Assembly: GCA_016932015.1 (NCBI GenBank) | Contig: JAFGDQ010000070.1 | Span: forward strand, 100,013 to 164,012 | Length of the DNA: 64,000 nt | Direction: 5' to 3' | Origin: Spirochaetota bacterium | GTDB taxonomy: Bacteria > Spirochaetota > UBA4802 > JAFGDQ01 | Shown here: positions 1 through 9,064 of the stretch, one piece after another | Numbering within the stretch: the stretch's first letter is position 1 | Layout: every line of letters begins with the position of its first letter | Made by a program: the position numbers and the translations under genes | Notes under the pieces: model-generated | Seen by the model: only the letters and a program-made list of their open reading frames with translations | Database searches by the model: none | What the model was told of the DNA's origin: nothing

Positions 1-605
1 ATTTTCCATCTTTCAGGTACCTGTACAGCGTTTCCTTTAAAGTTTGTTTTTAAAAACAGAAAACCGCTAAAATGCAGAATCAGCAAAATCAGTATTTCTT
101 TTACTGAAAAGGATGTACTAATGCCGGGGCACAATTTTCTTACGGCACGTAAGTTGCTGTAATATCCTGAAGCAACAATAACTCTGTCAAAAGCCCGGCA
201 TCTGTTTAATATCCCTGTAAAATATTTAACCTGATTAACATTCCTGTCTTTCAAATCTATATTAAACTTCTGCTGAGGAAAAGACTGCAGCATTTCCTCT
301 AACGACAGCAGCTTTATTTCCCTGCCCCGAAACGGAAAACTATGACCCTCATCAACAGTAAAATTATATGCCGCGTCAAACTTCTTCAGATCTTCAAGAG
401 TATAATCGGAAACGTATCCGCTTCCTTCGGTTATTCTGTCAATTGTATCATCATGTATTACAACGAATTTATTATCTTTTGTAAAGTGGATATCTGTTTC
501 AATGTAATCAACATTCATTTCAGCAGCTTTTCTGAATGCCGGCATTGTATTTTCAGGATAATCTCCTGATGCTCCTCTATGCGCAAAAACTGCAATATTA
601 TTCAT
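1..605 (-). CDS. Glycerophosphodiester phosphodiesterase (3' end cut by window)
   Basis: Hydrolyses glycerophosphodiesters to sn-glycerol-3-phosphate and an alcohol. Translating the minus strand from the ATG at 603-605 gives an open frame to the window edge, about 201 residues. It begins with MNNIAVFAHRGASGDYPENT, the family's HRG...PENT active-site motif. ETDIHFTKDNKFVVIHDD follows, supplying the metal-binding Glu and Asp and the second catalytic His. A later FNIDLKD is also typical of the TIM-barrel. Full-length members are about 230-260 residues, so about 30-60 residues are missing. No signal peptide is visible, so it is probably the cytoplasmic form. The Shine-Dalgarno sequence is weak. 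It is transcribed divergently from the gene at 794. Confidence 0.9.
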   Translation of the reverse strand, partial: MNNIAVFAHRGASGDYPENTMPAFRKAAEMNVDYIETDIHFTKDNKFVVIHDDTIDRITEGSGYVSDYTLEDLKKFDAAYNFTVDEGHSFPFRGREIKLLSLEEMLQSFPQQKFNIDLKDRNVNQVKYFTGILNRCRAFDRVIVASGYYSNLRAVRKLCPGISTSFSVKEILILLILHFSGFLFLKTNFKGNAVQVPERWK

Positions 606-793
606 ATTTATCTGACTCTCGATAAAATATTATATTTTACAAATCGTTATTTCTTTAATCCACATATAAACTGATTATAAATTATTCTATATATCAATAA
701 ATAAAATTTTTATTGCATTTTGAAGAAAATTTTGTATAATAATATGTAATTTTACATATTTAAAAACATTAATTGATTAAAAGGTAACGGTTT

Positions 794-1342
794 ATGGCAA
801 AGGCGACTACTTTATTAAAAGCATATCAGAAAGAGGCAATACCTTCAAACGGCGGATTTATTGTATCATCCAGTTTTGATCCGGATAGTGTATATGCAAT
901 TTATGAGATCACCGCTTTCGCGACATTAAAAGATATATATCAGGCCGGTGATGTTTTTAATTTCAAAACTGACGGAGACAGGACACATCTCCTGGTTGAG
1001 CCGCCCATCTATACTGGTAAATCTGTAGAGCCTGCTTTCAGGGATGCAGGAAAATCAATCCCGTACAGATTTTATGAAATGGATATTATAACAGGAAACA
1101 AGCAGGAAAAACTGATGATCCCCAAAGAACCTGTAAAGCTACATTCCTATTTTACAGTGCAGAATGCGAAAGGCAACGATTTTACGTATCTGTTTTACCC
1201 GACTGAGGATGTTTATGTTGCAATCAAAAGATTTCTGGCAGATTCCATGTATAACGATTGTAATGTAAATAAATCGGATGCAATACAGGCTGCCAATCTC
1301 ATTCTTACAACGATTAAAAAATTTACAATCTGGAACGGTTAG
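794..1342 (+). CDS. Hypothetical protein, 182 aa
   Basis: Not recognised. The protein has 182 residues, with no signal peptide, membrane segment or cysteine-rich motif. The N-terminal half reads as a beta-rich domain (VYAIYEITAFATLKDIYQAG), with a hydrophilic middle and a helical C-terminus (DAIQAANLILTTIKKF). An AAAAGG stretch about 10 nt upstream of the ATG serves as ribosome binding site. It stands alone between a divergent phosphodiesterase and the tlyC-recO pair. Codon usage looks like that of its neighbours, so it is probably a real lineage-specific gene. Its function cannot be stated. Confidence 0.7.
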   Translation: MAKATTLLKAYQKEAIPSNGGFIVSSSFDPDSVYAIYEITAFATLKDIYQAGDVFNFKTDGDRTHLLVEPPIYTGKSVEPAFRDAGKSIPYRFYEMDIITGNKQEKLMIPKEPVKLHSYFTVQNAKGNDFTYLFYPTEDVYVAIKRFLADSMYNDCNVNKSDAIQAANLILTTIKKFTIWNG

Positions 1343-1368
1343 CCGCAGATTTCCTGTTTAAAAAAATA

Positions 1369-1398
1369 TTGACTTTTAAAATAATTTCACCGTATTAT
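1369..1398 (+). promoter_or_regulatory. Candidate sigma-70 promoter for tlyC-recO
   Basis: TTGACT at 1369-1374 and TATTAT at 1393-1398 are separated by 18 bp. They lie 71 bp upstream of the tlyC ATG and just after the stop of the preceding gene. The match is good but it is based on sequence only. Confidence 0.45.
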
Positions 1399-1468
1399 CT
1401 TCATTCACAGATGTGTATTGCTTACTGTGAGAATTATTTTATGCAAACAAGGAATTTAACCCCAACAG

Positions 1469-2317
1469 ATGTCAACAGACAGTTCAGAATCAAATAATAA
1501 TACCTCGCTCCGGGAAAGACTCCTCTTAAAATTCAGGCACCTGACCAAAAACAGTCAGGGAATAAAAATTGAAGATTTCTTTGAAAGCCAGCTTTTTTTA
1601 AACCTGGAAACATCCAAACAGAAAATGATAAAAGGAGTAATTCAGCTTTCGAAGAAAAATGTAAGAGATATAATGATTCCCAGAGTGGATGTAATTGCCA
1701 TCCCCTCAAAAATAGCAATTGACAATCTTCTGAAAACAATAGACAGTGAAGGTTTCTCGCGAATTCCGGTTTATCAGGATTCAATTGATAATATTACGGG
1801 TATTTTATATGTTAAGGACCTTCTCAAATTCATTCCTGAAAAAACAAAAACAATACCAATAAGCAGAATAGCAAGAAAGCCTTTATTTATTCCTGAGACC
1901 ATGCCTCTCGATGATTTGCTTGTTGAATTCAAAAAGAAAAAACTTCATATAGCAATAGCAGTCGATGAGTACGGTGGATTTGCCGGAATAATAACACTGG
2001 AAGATATACTGGAGGAAATCGTCGGAGACATTGAAGATGAATTCGATGAAGAGGTTCCGGATATTTTAAAAATTAATAAAAACACTTATGAAATTGATTC
2101 CAGGCTCCCTATTTCCGACTTGAATGAATTGCTTAACATCAATCTTCCTACAGATGAATTTGACACCATTGGCGGTTTTGTTTATGACCTGTTCGGGGAG
2201 GTCCCCAAAAAAGATGAGAAAACCGTATATGATAATTTTTATTTCACTGTAAATGATATCAAAGGAACAAAAATAAACAGGATCACAATCACAATGCCTC
2301 CTGCCGGAACGAAATAA
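1469..2317 (+). CDS. tlyC: TlyC/CorC-family CBS-domain protein (HlyC/CorC)
   Basis: Member of the haemolysin C/CorC family, annotated either as haemolysin-like or as accessory factors of Mg2+/Co2+ efflux. The 282 residues contain a CBS pair from about residue 65 (VRDIMIPRVDVIAIP) to about 195, with the hallmark AVDEYGGFAGIITLEDILEE. A CorC_HlyC transporter-associated domain follows at about 205-280 (DEFDTIGGFVYDLFGEVPKK). The long members' N-terminal DUF21 membrane region is absent, so this is the short cytosolic form common in spirochaetes. The stop codon overlaps the recO ATG by one base, so the two are co-translated. The haemolysin role is a historical name; the sequence supports only the domain assignment. 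Confidence 0.88.
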   Translation: MSTDSSESNNNTSLRERLLLKFRHLTKNSQGIKIEDFFESQLFLNLETSKQKMIKGVIQLSKKNVRDIMIPRVDVIAIPSKIAIDNLLKTIDSEGFSRIPVYQDSIDNITGILYVKDLLKFIPEKTKTIPISRIARKPLFIPETMPLDDLLVEFKKKKLHIAIAVDEYGGFAGIITLEDILEEIVGDIEDEFDEEVPDILKINKNTYEIDSRLPISDLNELLNINLPTDEFDTIGGFVYDLFGEVPKKDEKTVYDNFYFTVNDIKGTKINRITITMPPAGTK

Positions 2318-3081
2318 TGGAAATACAGAAATCCACGGGGATTGTACTGTCTTCACGATCCGCAAATGAAGCCGATTACTTCTGCACAATACTTACAAAG
2401 GAATTCGGGAAGAGAGATTTTGTTTTTAAAGGCCTCAGGAAAAGTAAAAAAAGGTCTCTGGTTATTTCCGAACCCGGGACTGTTGCAAGCTTCGTATATT
2501 ATTTTCATGAGGATAAAAAGTCCTACATTGTCAATGAGCATAATATCATAAAACATATGCTTAACATAAAGGACGATCTGAAAAAAATTTACCTGCTGTA
2601 TTTTTTGGTCTCCCTCGTAGAAAAAACAACAGGGTATAATGACTGTAATAAATCAATATTTGAACTCACTGCAGCCGGTATAGACAATATTCCTGCTGTT
2701 AAGTACCCTGAACATTTATCAGTATTTTTTTTACTGCATTTATTAAGGATGCAGGGCATTCTTCCTGATTTCAACAGATGCAAAATATGCGCAAAAGAAA
2801 ATTACAAAGGTTTTTTCATCGATACTAATGATTTTCAACCGGTATGTATTGGCTGCATAAACAGCATAAAAAACAAAACAATTTCATTCGGCAGCTCAAT
2901 TAAAAATTATATAATCGAATCACTGAAAAAAAAATATTCTCTGATTGATTATTCATTATATTCATCCGCCTCAGTGTTAAACCTTCTTTTTTCCATGACT
3001 CTTTTTATAGAAGACTATTACCATATTAAAATAAAGCCTAAAGACCTGCTTATTTCCGAATTATCCGCAAAATACAAATAA
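2317..3081 (+). CDS. recO: DNA repair protein RecO
   Basis: RecO anneals complementary strands and helps RecR load RecA in the RecFOR recombination pathway. The 254-residue length is normal. The N-terminal OB-fold is recognisable (STGIVLSSRSANEADYFCTI, then KGLRKSKKRS and a conserved PG). A four-cysteine zinc site is present at C155, C158, C177 and C180. The start is translationally coupled to tlyC (overlapping TAATG). No partner recF or recR lies in the window, which is usual for recO. Confidence 0.88.
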   Translation: MEIQKSTGIVLSSRSANEADYFCTILTKEFGKRDFVFKGLRKSKKRSLVISEPGTVASFVYYFHEDKKSYIVNEHNIIKHMLNIKDDLKKIYLLYFLVSLVEKTTGYNDCNKSIFELTAAGIDNIPAVKYPEHLSVFFLLHLLRMQGILPDFNRCKICAKENYKGFFIDTNDFQPVCIGCINSIKNKTISFGSSIKNYIIESLKKKYSLIDYSLYSSASVLNLLFSMTLFIEDYYHIKIKPKDLLISELSAKYK

Positions 3082-3222
3082 CAAAATGATTATTTTTTTG
3101 TGAAAAACGCTTGATTTAAAATATATATTTTTAGGAGACTAAACTTTTTCGCCAAAAATAAATCCATAATTTATTTATAATTTTACACAAAAACTGAATT
3201 CTAAAACAGGAAAAGAAAGATT

Positions 3223-4518
3223 ATGATTGAAAGATATTCCAGACCAGAAATAGCGAGCATATGGACATTAAAGAACAAGTTCAGAATATGGCTTGAAATT
3301 GAAATCGCAGCCTGTGAAGCACAGGCTGAATCAGGAATAATACCTGAAGAGGATCTGAAGATCATAAAGGATAAAGCTGACTTTGACCTTGAAAGAATTG
3401 AAGTAATTGAAAATGAAGTTCATCACGATGTGATTGCTTTTCTGACCTCAGTTTCGGAATTTGTCGGCTCTTCAGGCAGATATATTCATTACGGGCTTAC
3501 CTCAAGCGATATCGTTGATACTGCTCAATCAATACAGATGAAACAGGCGGGAAATATTTTACTCAAGGATATTGACGGCCTGCTGGCTGTTTTAAAAGCA
3601 CAGGCTTTAAAATACAAAAACACACCGTGCATGGGAAGGTCGCACGGAGTGCATGCCGAACCTACAACTTTCGGGCTGAAAATCGCTCTTTACTTCAAGG
3701 AATTCGAACGGAACAGAGAAAGACTGCAGAAAGCAATTGAAAATATTTCCTATGGAAAACTGTCAGGAGCAGTCGGTAGCTTCAGCAATATTTCTCCTGA
3801 TATTGAAAAGGCTGTATGCGAAAAACTCGGACTCAACCCTGCGCCTATATCTACACAGATTCTGCAGAGAGACAGGCATGCGGAGTATATGTCAGCGATT
3901 GCCATAACAGCTGCAAGCCTTGACAAACTGGCTACTGAAATTCGACATCTGCAGAGAACAGAAGTCAGAGAAGCTGAAGAGCCATTCCGGAAAGGGCAGA
4001 AAGGTTCATCTGCAATGCCTCATAAAAGAAATCCCATTCTTTCAGAAAGAATTTCAGGGCTTTCAAGAATCATAAAAGCTAATATGAATGTTGCTCTGGA
4101 CAATATCACACTCTGGCATGAAAGGGATATTTCGCATTCATCTGCCGAAAGAGTAATACTCCCGGACTCTACCATTACCCTCGATTATCTGCTGGATAAA
4201 ATGACATTTATAATCGGCAACCTGCATGTTTATCCTGAAAATATGATGAGAGATATTATTAAAACCGGCGGACTGTTCTATTCACAGTCGCTTCTCTTAA
4301 GCCTTATAGAAAAAGGAATGACAAGAGAAGATGCTTATCTGCTTGTACAGGAAACGGCAATGCGTGTATGGGGAGAGGAAGGAACGCTGAAGGAGCTTGC
4401 GGAAAAAAATCCGAAGATAAGCGGATTACTGGGAAAAGAGGAAATGGAACGTATTTTTAATCTGAATAAATACCTTAAAAATATTGATTATATATTCAAA
4501 AGGGCCGGGCTGGAATAA
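3223..4518 (+). CDS. purB: Adenylosuccinate lyase
   Basis: Catalyses two purine steps: cleavage of SAICAR to AICAR plus fumarate, and of adenylosuccinate to AMP plus fumarate. The 431 residues fit the short (about 430 aa) PurB class. The fumarase/aspartase-superfamily signature KGSSAMPHKRNP lies near residue 262, with its flexible catalytic serine. Upstream are HYGLTSSDIVDT (about residue 90) and GRSHGVHAEPTTFG (about 140) with the catalytic His. The ATG follows a purine-rich GGAAAAGAAAG. It is monocistronic, bounded by a 141-bp spacer upstream and a terminator hairpin whose loop contains the stop codon. Confidence 0.95.
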   Translation: MIERYSRPEIASIWTLKNKFRIWLEIEIAACEAQAESGIIPEEDLKIIKDKADFDLERIEVIENEVHHDVIAFLTSVSEFVGSSGRYIHYGLTSSDIVDTAQSIQMKQAGNILLKDIDGLLAVLKAQALKYKNTPCMGRSHGVHAEPTTFGLKIALYFKEFERNRERLQKAIENISYGKLSGAVGSFSNISPDIEKAVCEKLGLNPAPISTQILQRDRHAEYMSAIAITAASLDKLATEIRHLQRTEVREAEEPFRKGQKGSSAMPHKRNPILSERISGLSRIIKANMNVALDNITLWHERDISHSSAERVILPDSTITLDYLLDKMTFIIGNLHVYPENMMRDIIKTGGLFYSQSLLLSLIEKGMTREDAYLLVQETAMRVWGEEGTLKELAEKNPKISGLLGKEEMERIFNLNKYLKNIDYIFKRAGLE

Positions 4519-4530
4519 CCCCGCCCTTTT
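4498..4530. terminator. Bidirectional terminator between purB and atpK
   Basis: A perfect 8-bp stem AAAAGGGC/GCCCTTTT encloses the purB stop codon, with three further G-C pairs inside after one mismatch. A-rich and T-rich arms on both sides let it work for both convergent transcripts. Confidence 0.6.
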
Positions 4531-4555
4531 GCGTACAAATTATATTTTCATGTAC

Positions 4556-4984
4556 TTATTTTAAAGTTCCCAGCAAGAAAACCATAACAAACAGAGCAAC
4601 TGTTTCAATAACACCGACAACCATTATATAGTTACCAAAACCTTTGCCGGTTTCAGCCAGCGCATCTGAACCATTGGCACCCGCTCTGCCCTGAAAAAAG
4701 GCTGACATCCCTATAGCAATACCCCCGAAAACTCCGGCAAACAGTTTGGCTGACGGATCTGTATTAGCTGCGCTTAATATTGCATTCATAAGGATCATAC
4801 CGTATATGGTCTGCGACAATGGTGCACCGACAAAAGCCACCAGGAGAAACGGGGCCGGCCTGTTTTGAACAAAGCACTTTTTCCACGCTCCTATAGCAGC
4901 CATACCCGCTGCACCAGTACCCAATGCCGATCCGCACGCTGAGAATGTAATTGCAGCAACATAACCGAGAAATTCAAGATTCAT
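4556..4984 (-). CDS. atpK: V-type ATPase rotor (proteolipid) subunit K
   Basis: Membrane rotor subunit that carries the translocated ion. The 142 residues form four membrane helices (two hairpins), the duplicated V-type K form rather than the 8-kDa F-type c form. The second hairpin carries the ion-binding glutamate E127 (VGVIETVALF). The first has PLSQTIYG with S57 and Q58 instead of a carboxylate, and Q98 sits in FFQGRAG. These positions resemble the Na+-ligating set of the Enterococcus hirae K ring (a Thr-Gln pair, a second Gln, and Glu). Na+ coupling is therefore likely but inferred from memory of that structure. A clear AAGGAG ribosome site is present. It is last in the operon, 182 bp after atpI. 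Confidence 0.92.
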   Translation of the reverse strand: MNLEFLGYVAAITFSACGSALGTGAAGMAAIGAWKKCFVQNRPAPFLLVAFVGAPLSQTIYGMILMNAILSAANTDPSAKLFAGVFGGIAIGMSAFFQGRAGANGSDALAETGKGFGNYIMVVGVIETVALFVMVFLLGTLK

Positions 4985-5044
4985 TTTTTTCTCCTTTTGA
5001 TTTTCACTTTATTATTTATCAAGATCTGCAGCATAGCCGCTTTT

Positions 5045-5076
5045 AAGCGGTTTGGCCGCCGGCGGCAAAGCCGCTT
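5045..5076. repeat. GC-rich hairpin in the atpI-atpK gap
   Basis: A 32-nt near-perfect palindrome: AAGCGG/CCGCTT outer arms and GCCGCC/GGCGGC at the centre, with one G-A mismatch. It lies between the atpI stop and the atpK start and is far more GC-rich than its surroundings. On the minus-strand mRNA no U tract follows it, so a role in mRNA processing or in raising atpK expression is more likely than termination. Confidence 0.45.
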
Positions 5077-5166
5077 TTTAGTATTTTTAAAATTCAATGA
5101 GATGTATGACTATTTATAGATGCAAACGTCTATTATTTTTCACACAAATAAAGTCATGCACCACAT

Positions 5167-6984
5167 TTACTCTTCCGCAATTTGGCGCTTTTTAAACGGT
5201 TTAAAAGCAAAGCCCGACCATTCCATGCTCAGGTGGCCGGAAAACTCCAGCATATTCAGCCTTACACCGTGGACAATCAGCGACATGCATCCGAGTATTA
5301 TATTCAGCCCATGGCCGAAAAACAGTATCAGTGCCGAGCCGATTACGGCAGCAACTCCGGAACCGAGAGAAGCAGCCATCGCATTAAAACTCTTGGCCAC
5401 CTCAACTGTTGCAAGGCCTACCGCAAACAGCCTTACATATGAAACAACATCAGAAAAAAAACTTACACTGTTTATTGCAATCAGGATAAGGCTTGAGAAA
5501 CCGTCTTTTATGCCTTTAATGAAATTACCATTCTGTTCACAAAAAAGAATTACAAGCGCAAGCCCCCCTGCAAGCATCCAGATGGCAAAAGAAGGCATCT
5601 CAATCTTTAATACGAGATTACGGATCAGCATGAATAATGACCAGATAAAAGAAAGCCTGCCGATTTCCGCAACCGCTTTCAGTGAAGGCAGCAGACGGAT
5701 AAAATTCAGCAGGTGCGCCACACTGAGATGAACAGTGCCAATAATAAAACATAGATTCATAATAACCTTGTCAGCTCCTGCGTCAGCCGGAGCAAAACTC
5801 GAGATGGCCGGAATTACCATCCAGGACAAAGCCTTATGCTGAGCAAATGACTCGACACCGAACCAGGTTCCTGTTATCGCACCCCAAATTATAGTTGCAA
5901 TACTCGTAATTGAAAGAAGCAGAAACGGTTCAAAAGACGCCTTTCTGAATTTCAGCCTTCCTATTATGGTAAAGATAAGGAACAGCAGGCCGTAGCCGGC
6001 ATCGCCTATTATCATTGCCCAGAAAAAGCTGAAAAAAACCAGAAACCAGATGCTGATATCAAATTCCTTATATCCGGGAATTGTCCCAAGCAGATTAAAT
6101 ACAGGGGATATTGCCTTTACCCATTTTGGATTTTCGACAAGTGTAGGAATATTGTCATCCTCTGCCGGATCCGTAATCATAAGTCCCCATCCGTTTTTCG
6201 AAGCAAGGCTCTTAATTTTACCGGTTTCCCTCTCGGGAATAAAGCCTGTTAAATATGAGACCTTGCCTTCACTTGTCATGGTATTTACGGCATACTCGAA
6301 TTCAAGATATGTATCAATCTCTTCTATAGCGTGCTCAAAATCCTTTTTATAAATTTTCAGCTTTTCAAGTTCTTTCTTAATGGATTCTCTTTCCGCGGTT
6401 TTATTTTTCAACTGCTGCTGAAGTTCGGTAAGAGACTGCGCAGGCAGCAGTACTTCATCATAAGGAATATTATCAGCTTCAATTTTTTTTGTAAGTACAA
6501 CGGCTGTTCTTATCAGAACTTTGGTTCTGTTGATTACAAATGTATCAAGATTATCAGGAAGATTATTGAACTGATCATCATTCAGTTCAAGAAGCTTTAT
6601 GGTCAGGCCTTTTTCCTTTAATGTATCTATTTCGCTGAAACTGAAATCACCCCAGGGCAGAATTTTATTTATATCACGATCAAGCTGTGAAATTTCATCC
6701 TTACATGCGGACTGCCTTGTTATTAAATCCTGAATTTTATGCGCAAGTTCCAGATTATGTTCCAGGTCATTCCCGCTGAGTTTTTTATCCGACTTCTCTG
6801 ACTCCGGCAGAACTGATACTGCCTTTTCCAGTATGGATTTCTTTTCCAGCAATGCTGAAATCCTTTCATTTTCATCGCCGGTCAGGTCAAGATGCATAAT
6901 GCCCGCATCTCTAAGCCTTTCCATGGATTCTTCAACATCCGAATCCAGTACAACAAGCGATGTTTTTTTCATCTTTACAATCAT
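5167..6984 (-). CDS. atpI: V-type ATPase subunit I (stator, a-subunit homologue)
   Basis: Subunit I forms the membrane half-channels with the K ring and the peripheral-stalk anchor. The 605 residues have a soluble N-terminal half with coiled-coil stretches (residues about 45-110 and 190-235). Seven or so membrane helices follow from about residue 300 (WFLVFFSFFWAMIIGDAGYGLLFLIF), including the conserved GDAGYG. The C-terminal HGLNIILGCMSLIVHGVRLNMLEF matches the family's conserved HxxN...HxxRL region. The ATG sits two bases past the atpD stop, with AGGTG as ribosome site inside atpD. The length is normal for bacterial subunit I. Confidence 0.92.
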   Translation of the reverse strand: MIVKMKKTSLVVLDSDVEESMERLRDAGIMHLDLTGDENERISALLEKKSILEKAVSVLPESEKSDKKLSGNDLEHNLELAHKIQDLITRQSACKDEISQLDRDINKILPWGDFSFSEIDTLKEKGLTIKLLELNDDQFNNLPDNLDTFVINRTKVLIRTAVVLTKKIEADNIPYDEVLLPAQSLTELQQQLKNKTAERESIKKELEKLKIYKKDFEHAIEEIDTYLEFEYAVNTMTSEGKVSYLTGFIPERETGKIKSLASKNGWGLMITDPAEDDNIPTLVENPKWVKAISPVFNLLGTIPGYKEFDISIWFLVFFSFFWAMIIGDAGYGLLFLIFTIIGRLKFRKASFEPFLLLSITSIATIIWGAITGTWFGVESFAQHKALSWMVIPAISSFAPADAGADKVIMNLCFIIGTVHLSVAHLLNFIRLLPSLKAVAEIGRLSFIWSLFMLIRNLVLKIEMPSFAIWMLAGGLALVILFCEQNGNFIKGIKDGFSSLILIAINSVSFFSDVVSYVRLFAVGLATVEVAKSFNAMAASLGSGVAAVIGSALILFFGHGLNIILGCMSLIVHGVRLNMLEFSGHLSMEWSGFAFKPFKKRQIAEE

Positions 6985-6986
6985 AA

Positions 6987-7580
6987 TTACACCTGAACCA
7001 GTTTGTTCTTGGCAATCTTTCCGCGTACAACAGCAGCTGTCTGCTGATCACCCATATAAATTTGAATTACTCTTATATTCTGCTTTGCTTCAGGAATCTT
7101 TACCTTTTCAAATAAATTAACACGCTGTGAAGTTATTCTCAATTCCTCTTTTAAAAGATCCATCTGCCTTGTAAGTATCTGGAGCTCGGCAATAATGAGG
7201 CAGATGCGTTTCAACTCATCAACAGCTCTGTCAACCCATAAAGGCATTATAAAAAGATCATAGGAGATATCTTCAAAAGTCGCATCCCTGAATATCGGGA
7301 TGTCAATTCCTGCAACATTTCCGGAGTCTGTAATAACTTCTTTTAATTTTACCAGATCCTTTACTCCCGGATCTTCACCGAAAACATGCACCCATTTAAA
7401 AATTGACTTTTCAATAAAATGCTTTTCAGACAATCTCTCTTTATATTTTGCTTCAATTGTCTGAATCTCAAACTGCAACTGCTGTTTCTTTAAAAGCAAT
7501 GTCGGAAGATACCTGTTGAAACGCTTCAGGTCATCCTTCTGTCTTTTAAGTTCATTTTTTGTAAGCTTTATTTTAGCCAT
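6987..7580 (-). CDS. atpD: V-type ATPase subunit D (central stalk)
   Basis: Central rotor shaft, functionally like F-type gamma. The 197 residues are almost entirely helical and coiled-coil. The N-terminal KIKLTKNELKRQKDDLKRF and LLKKQQLQFE are typical of the D subunit. A long C-terminal helix carries RRVNLFEKVKIP-like sequence (SQRVNLFEKVKIPEAKQNIR), the D-family hallmark. It lies 162 bp after atpB, the longest gap in the A-I stretch, and immediately before atpI. No subunit F gene, the usual shaft partner, is found nearby. Confidence 0.92.
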   Translation of the reverse strand: MAKIKLTKNELKRQKDDLKRFNRYLPTLLLKKQQLQFEIQTIEAKYKERLSEKHFIEKSIFKWVHVFGEDPGVKDLVKLKEVITDSGNVAGIDIPIFRDATFEDISYDLFIMPLWVDRAVDELKRICLIIAELQILTRQMDLLKEELRITSQRVNLFEKVKIPEAKQNIRVIQIYMGDQQTAAVVRGKIAKNKLVQV

Positions 7581-7682
7581 AATTATATTCTCTTAAATAT
7601 AACCTTTTATTCCCAAACCGGAATTGAAAGCGATCTCCCATCAACAGAGTCAGGAGCATTATACCTACGGATTTTTCAGTGT

Positions 7683-7705
7683 GCCCTGAGCCTTTATCAA
7701 AGGGC
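7683..7705. repeat. Small hairpin in the atpB-atpD gap
   Basis: Within the 162-bp gap after the atpB stop, GCCCT and AGGGC arms enclose a nested CCTTT/AAAGG element. No U tract follows. The rest of the gap holds nothing I can identify. Confidence 0.25.
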
Positions 7706-7742
7706 GCATAAAACATCACAGATCAATCCTCTATGCAGCCTG

Positions 7743-9038
7743 TTATTGTTTCGGCCAGTATTTATCCGTAAGGCCTGTTCTCATGCCTGTCTCTTCAGGT
7801 GTAAAACAGTCAGCCAGAATCTCCCAGCCTTTATCCAGAGCTTTTTCCAGCGGAATATTCACTGAAAGGTCCATCAGCTCGTTTTCAAAAAGATCTCCGT
7901 ATTTCAATAGTTTGTCGTCCCAGTCTGACATACGGAATCCCATTGATTTCTTTTCAAGAGTTTCTTTATAGGAGGCATACAACTTAATCATACCATCCAT
8001 TAAAGAACGATGGTCGTCTCTTGTATCATCGTTTACCAGCTGTTTTAATCTCGAAAGCGAACCGAAAGGTTCAATCCTGCCGTTGCTTAGATAGAACTGG
8101 CCTTCTGTAATATAACCTGTATTGTCAGGAACAGGATGTGTTACGTCATCACCCGGCATTGTTGTTACAGCCAGGATTGTAATTGAGCCCTGTCCTTCAA
8201 AGTCAACAGCCTTTTCATAACGTGATGCCAGCTGGCTGTAAAGGTCGCCCGGATATCCCCTGTTTGAAGGAACCTGCTCCATTGTAATTGCGATTTCTTT
8301 CATAGCGTCCGCGAAGTTGGTCATATCACTGATAAGCACCAGGACCTTTTTCCCATTAAGTGCGAATTTCTCGGCAACAGCGAGTGAAATGTCTGGAACC
8401 ATAAGGCATTCAACAACAGGGTCTGACGCAGTATGGACGAAAAAGATCGACCTGCTTAAAGAGCCGCCCTCTTCCAGTTTTTCCTTAAAGAAAAGATAAT
8501 CGTCATACTTAAGTCCGCATCCGCCTAAAATGATCAGGTCAACTTCGGCCTGCATTGCGATTCGCGCAAGCAGCTCGTTATACGGTTCTCCTGAAGTTGA
8601 AAAAATAGGCAGCTTCTGTGATTCTACAAGAGAATTGAAAAGGTCGATCATCGGAATACCAGTCCTGATCATGTTCCTCGGAATAATTCTCATTGCCGGG
8701 TTAACCGAAGGACCGCCTATTTCAATAAGATTCTCTTCAAGTGCCGGTCCGTTATCGCGGGGATTACCACTGCCGTCAAAAATACGGCCCATTAAATTAT
8801 CGGAAAAGGAAACCATCATTGATCTGGAAAGGAAGCGTACTTCGTCACCTGTTGATATTCCCCTGCCTCCGGAAAAAACCTGTAGTGATACCTTATCTCC
8901 ATCAAGAAGAATTACTTCCGCCAGGGACTTGCCGTGTGCTGATGTTATTTCCGCGAGTTCTCCGTATTTAATTCCCCCGGCACGAACAGTTATAACATTT
9001 CCTTTTATCTCTTCTATCCTGTTGTATATCTTTCGCAT
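7743..9038 (-). CDS. atpB: V-type ATPase subunit B (non-catalytic, regulatory)
   Basis: Non-catalytic nucleotide-binding subunit alternating with A in the A3B3 head. The 431 residues are the usual length. The N-terminal beta-barrel reads [22 protein letters not shown]. As expected for B, there is no Walker A glycine loop ([15 protein letters not shown] in its place). The ATP-synthase alpha/beta family signature is present as [37 protein letters not shown]. The ATG is preceded by AGGGGAAAAAG. It sits 26 bp after atpA. Confidence 0.95.
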   Translation of the reverse strand: MRKIYNRIEEIKGNVITVRAGGIKYGELAEITSAHGKSLAEVILLDGDKVSLQVFSGGRGISTGDEVRFLSRSMMVSFSDNLMGRIFDGSGNPRDNGPALEENLIEIGGPSVNPAMRIIPRNMIRTGIPMIDLFNSLVESQKLPIFSTSGEPYNELLARIAMQAEVDLIILGGCGLKYDDYLFFKEKLEEGGSLSRSIFFVHTASDPVVECLMVPDISLAVAEKFALNGKKVLVLISDMTNFADAMKEIAITMEQVPSNRGYPGDLYSQLASRYEKAVDFEGQGSITILAVTTMPGDDVTHPVPDNTGYITEGQFYLSNGRIEPFGSLSRLKQLVNDDTRDDHRSLMDGMIKLYASYKETLEKKSMGFRMSDWDDKLLKYGDLFENELMDLSVNIPLEKALDKGWEILADCFTPEETGMRTGLTDKYWPKQ

Positions 9039-9064
9039 CTTTTTCCCCTGATTATTGAAAAAAA

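Noticed and set aside
342..569. 75-codon plus-strand frame
   Set aside because: Antisense to the glycerophosphodiesterase, which has clear catalytic motifs.
5120..5731. 203-codon open frame on the plus strand
   Set aside because: Antisense shadow of atpI with biased Ser/Pro composition.
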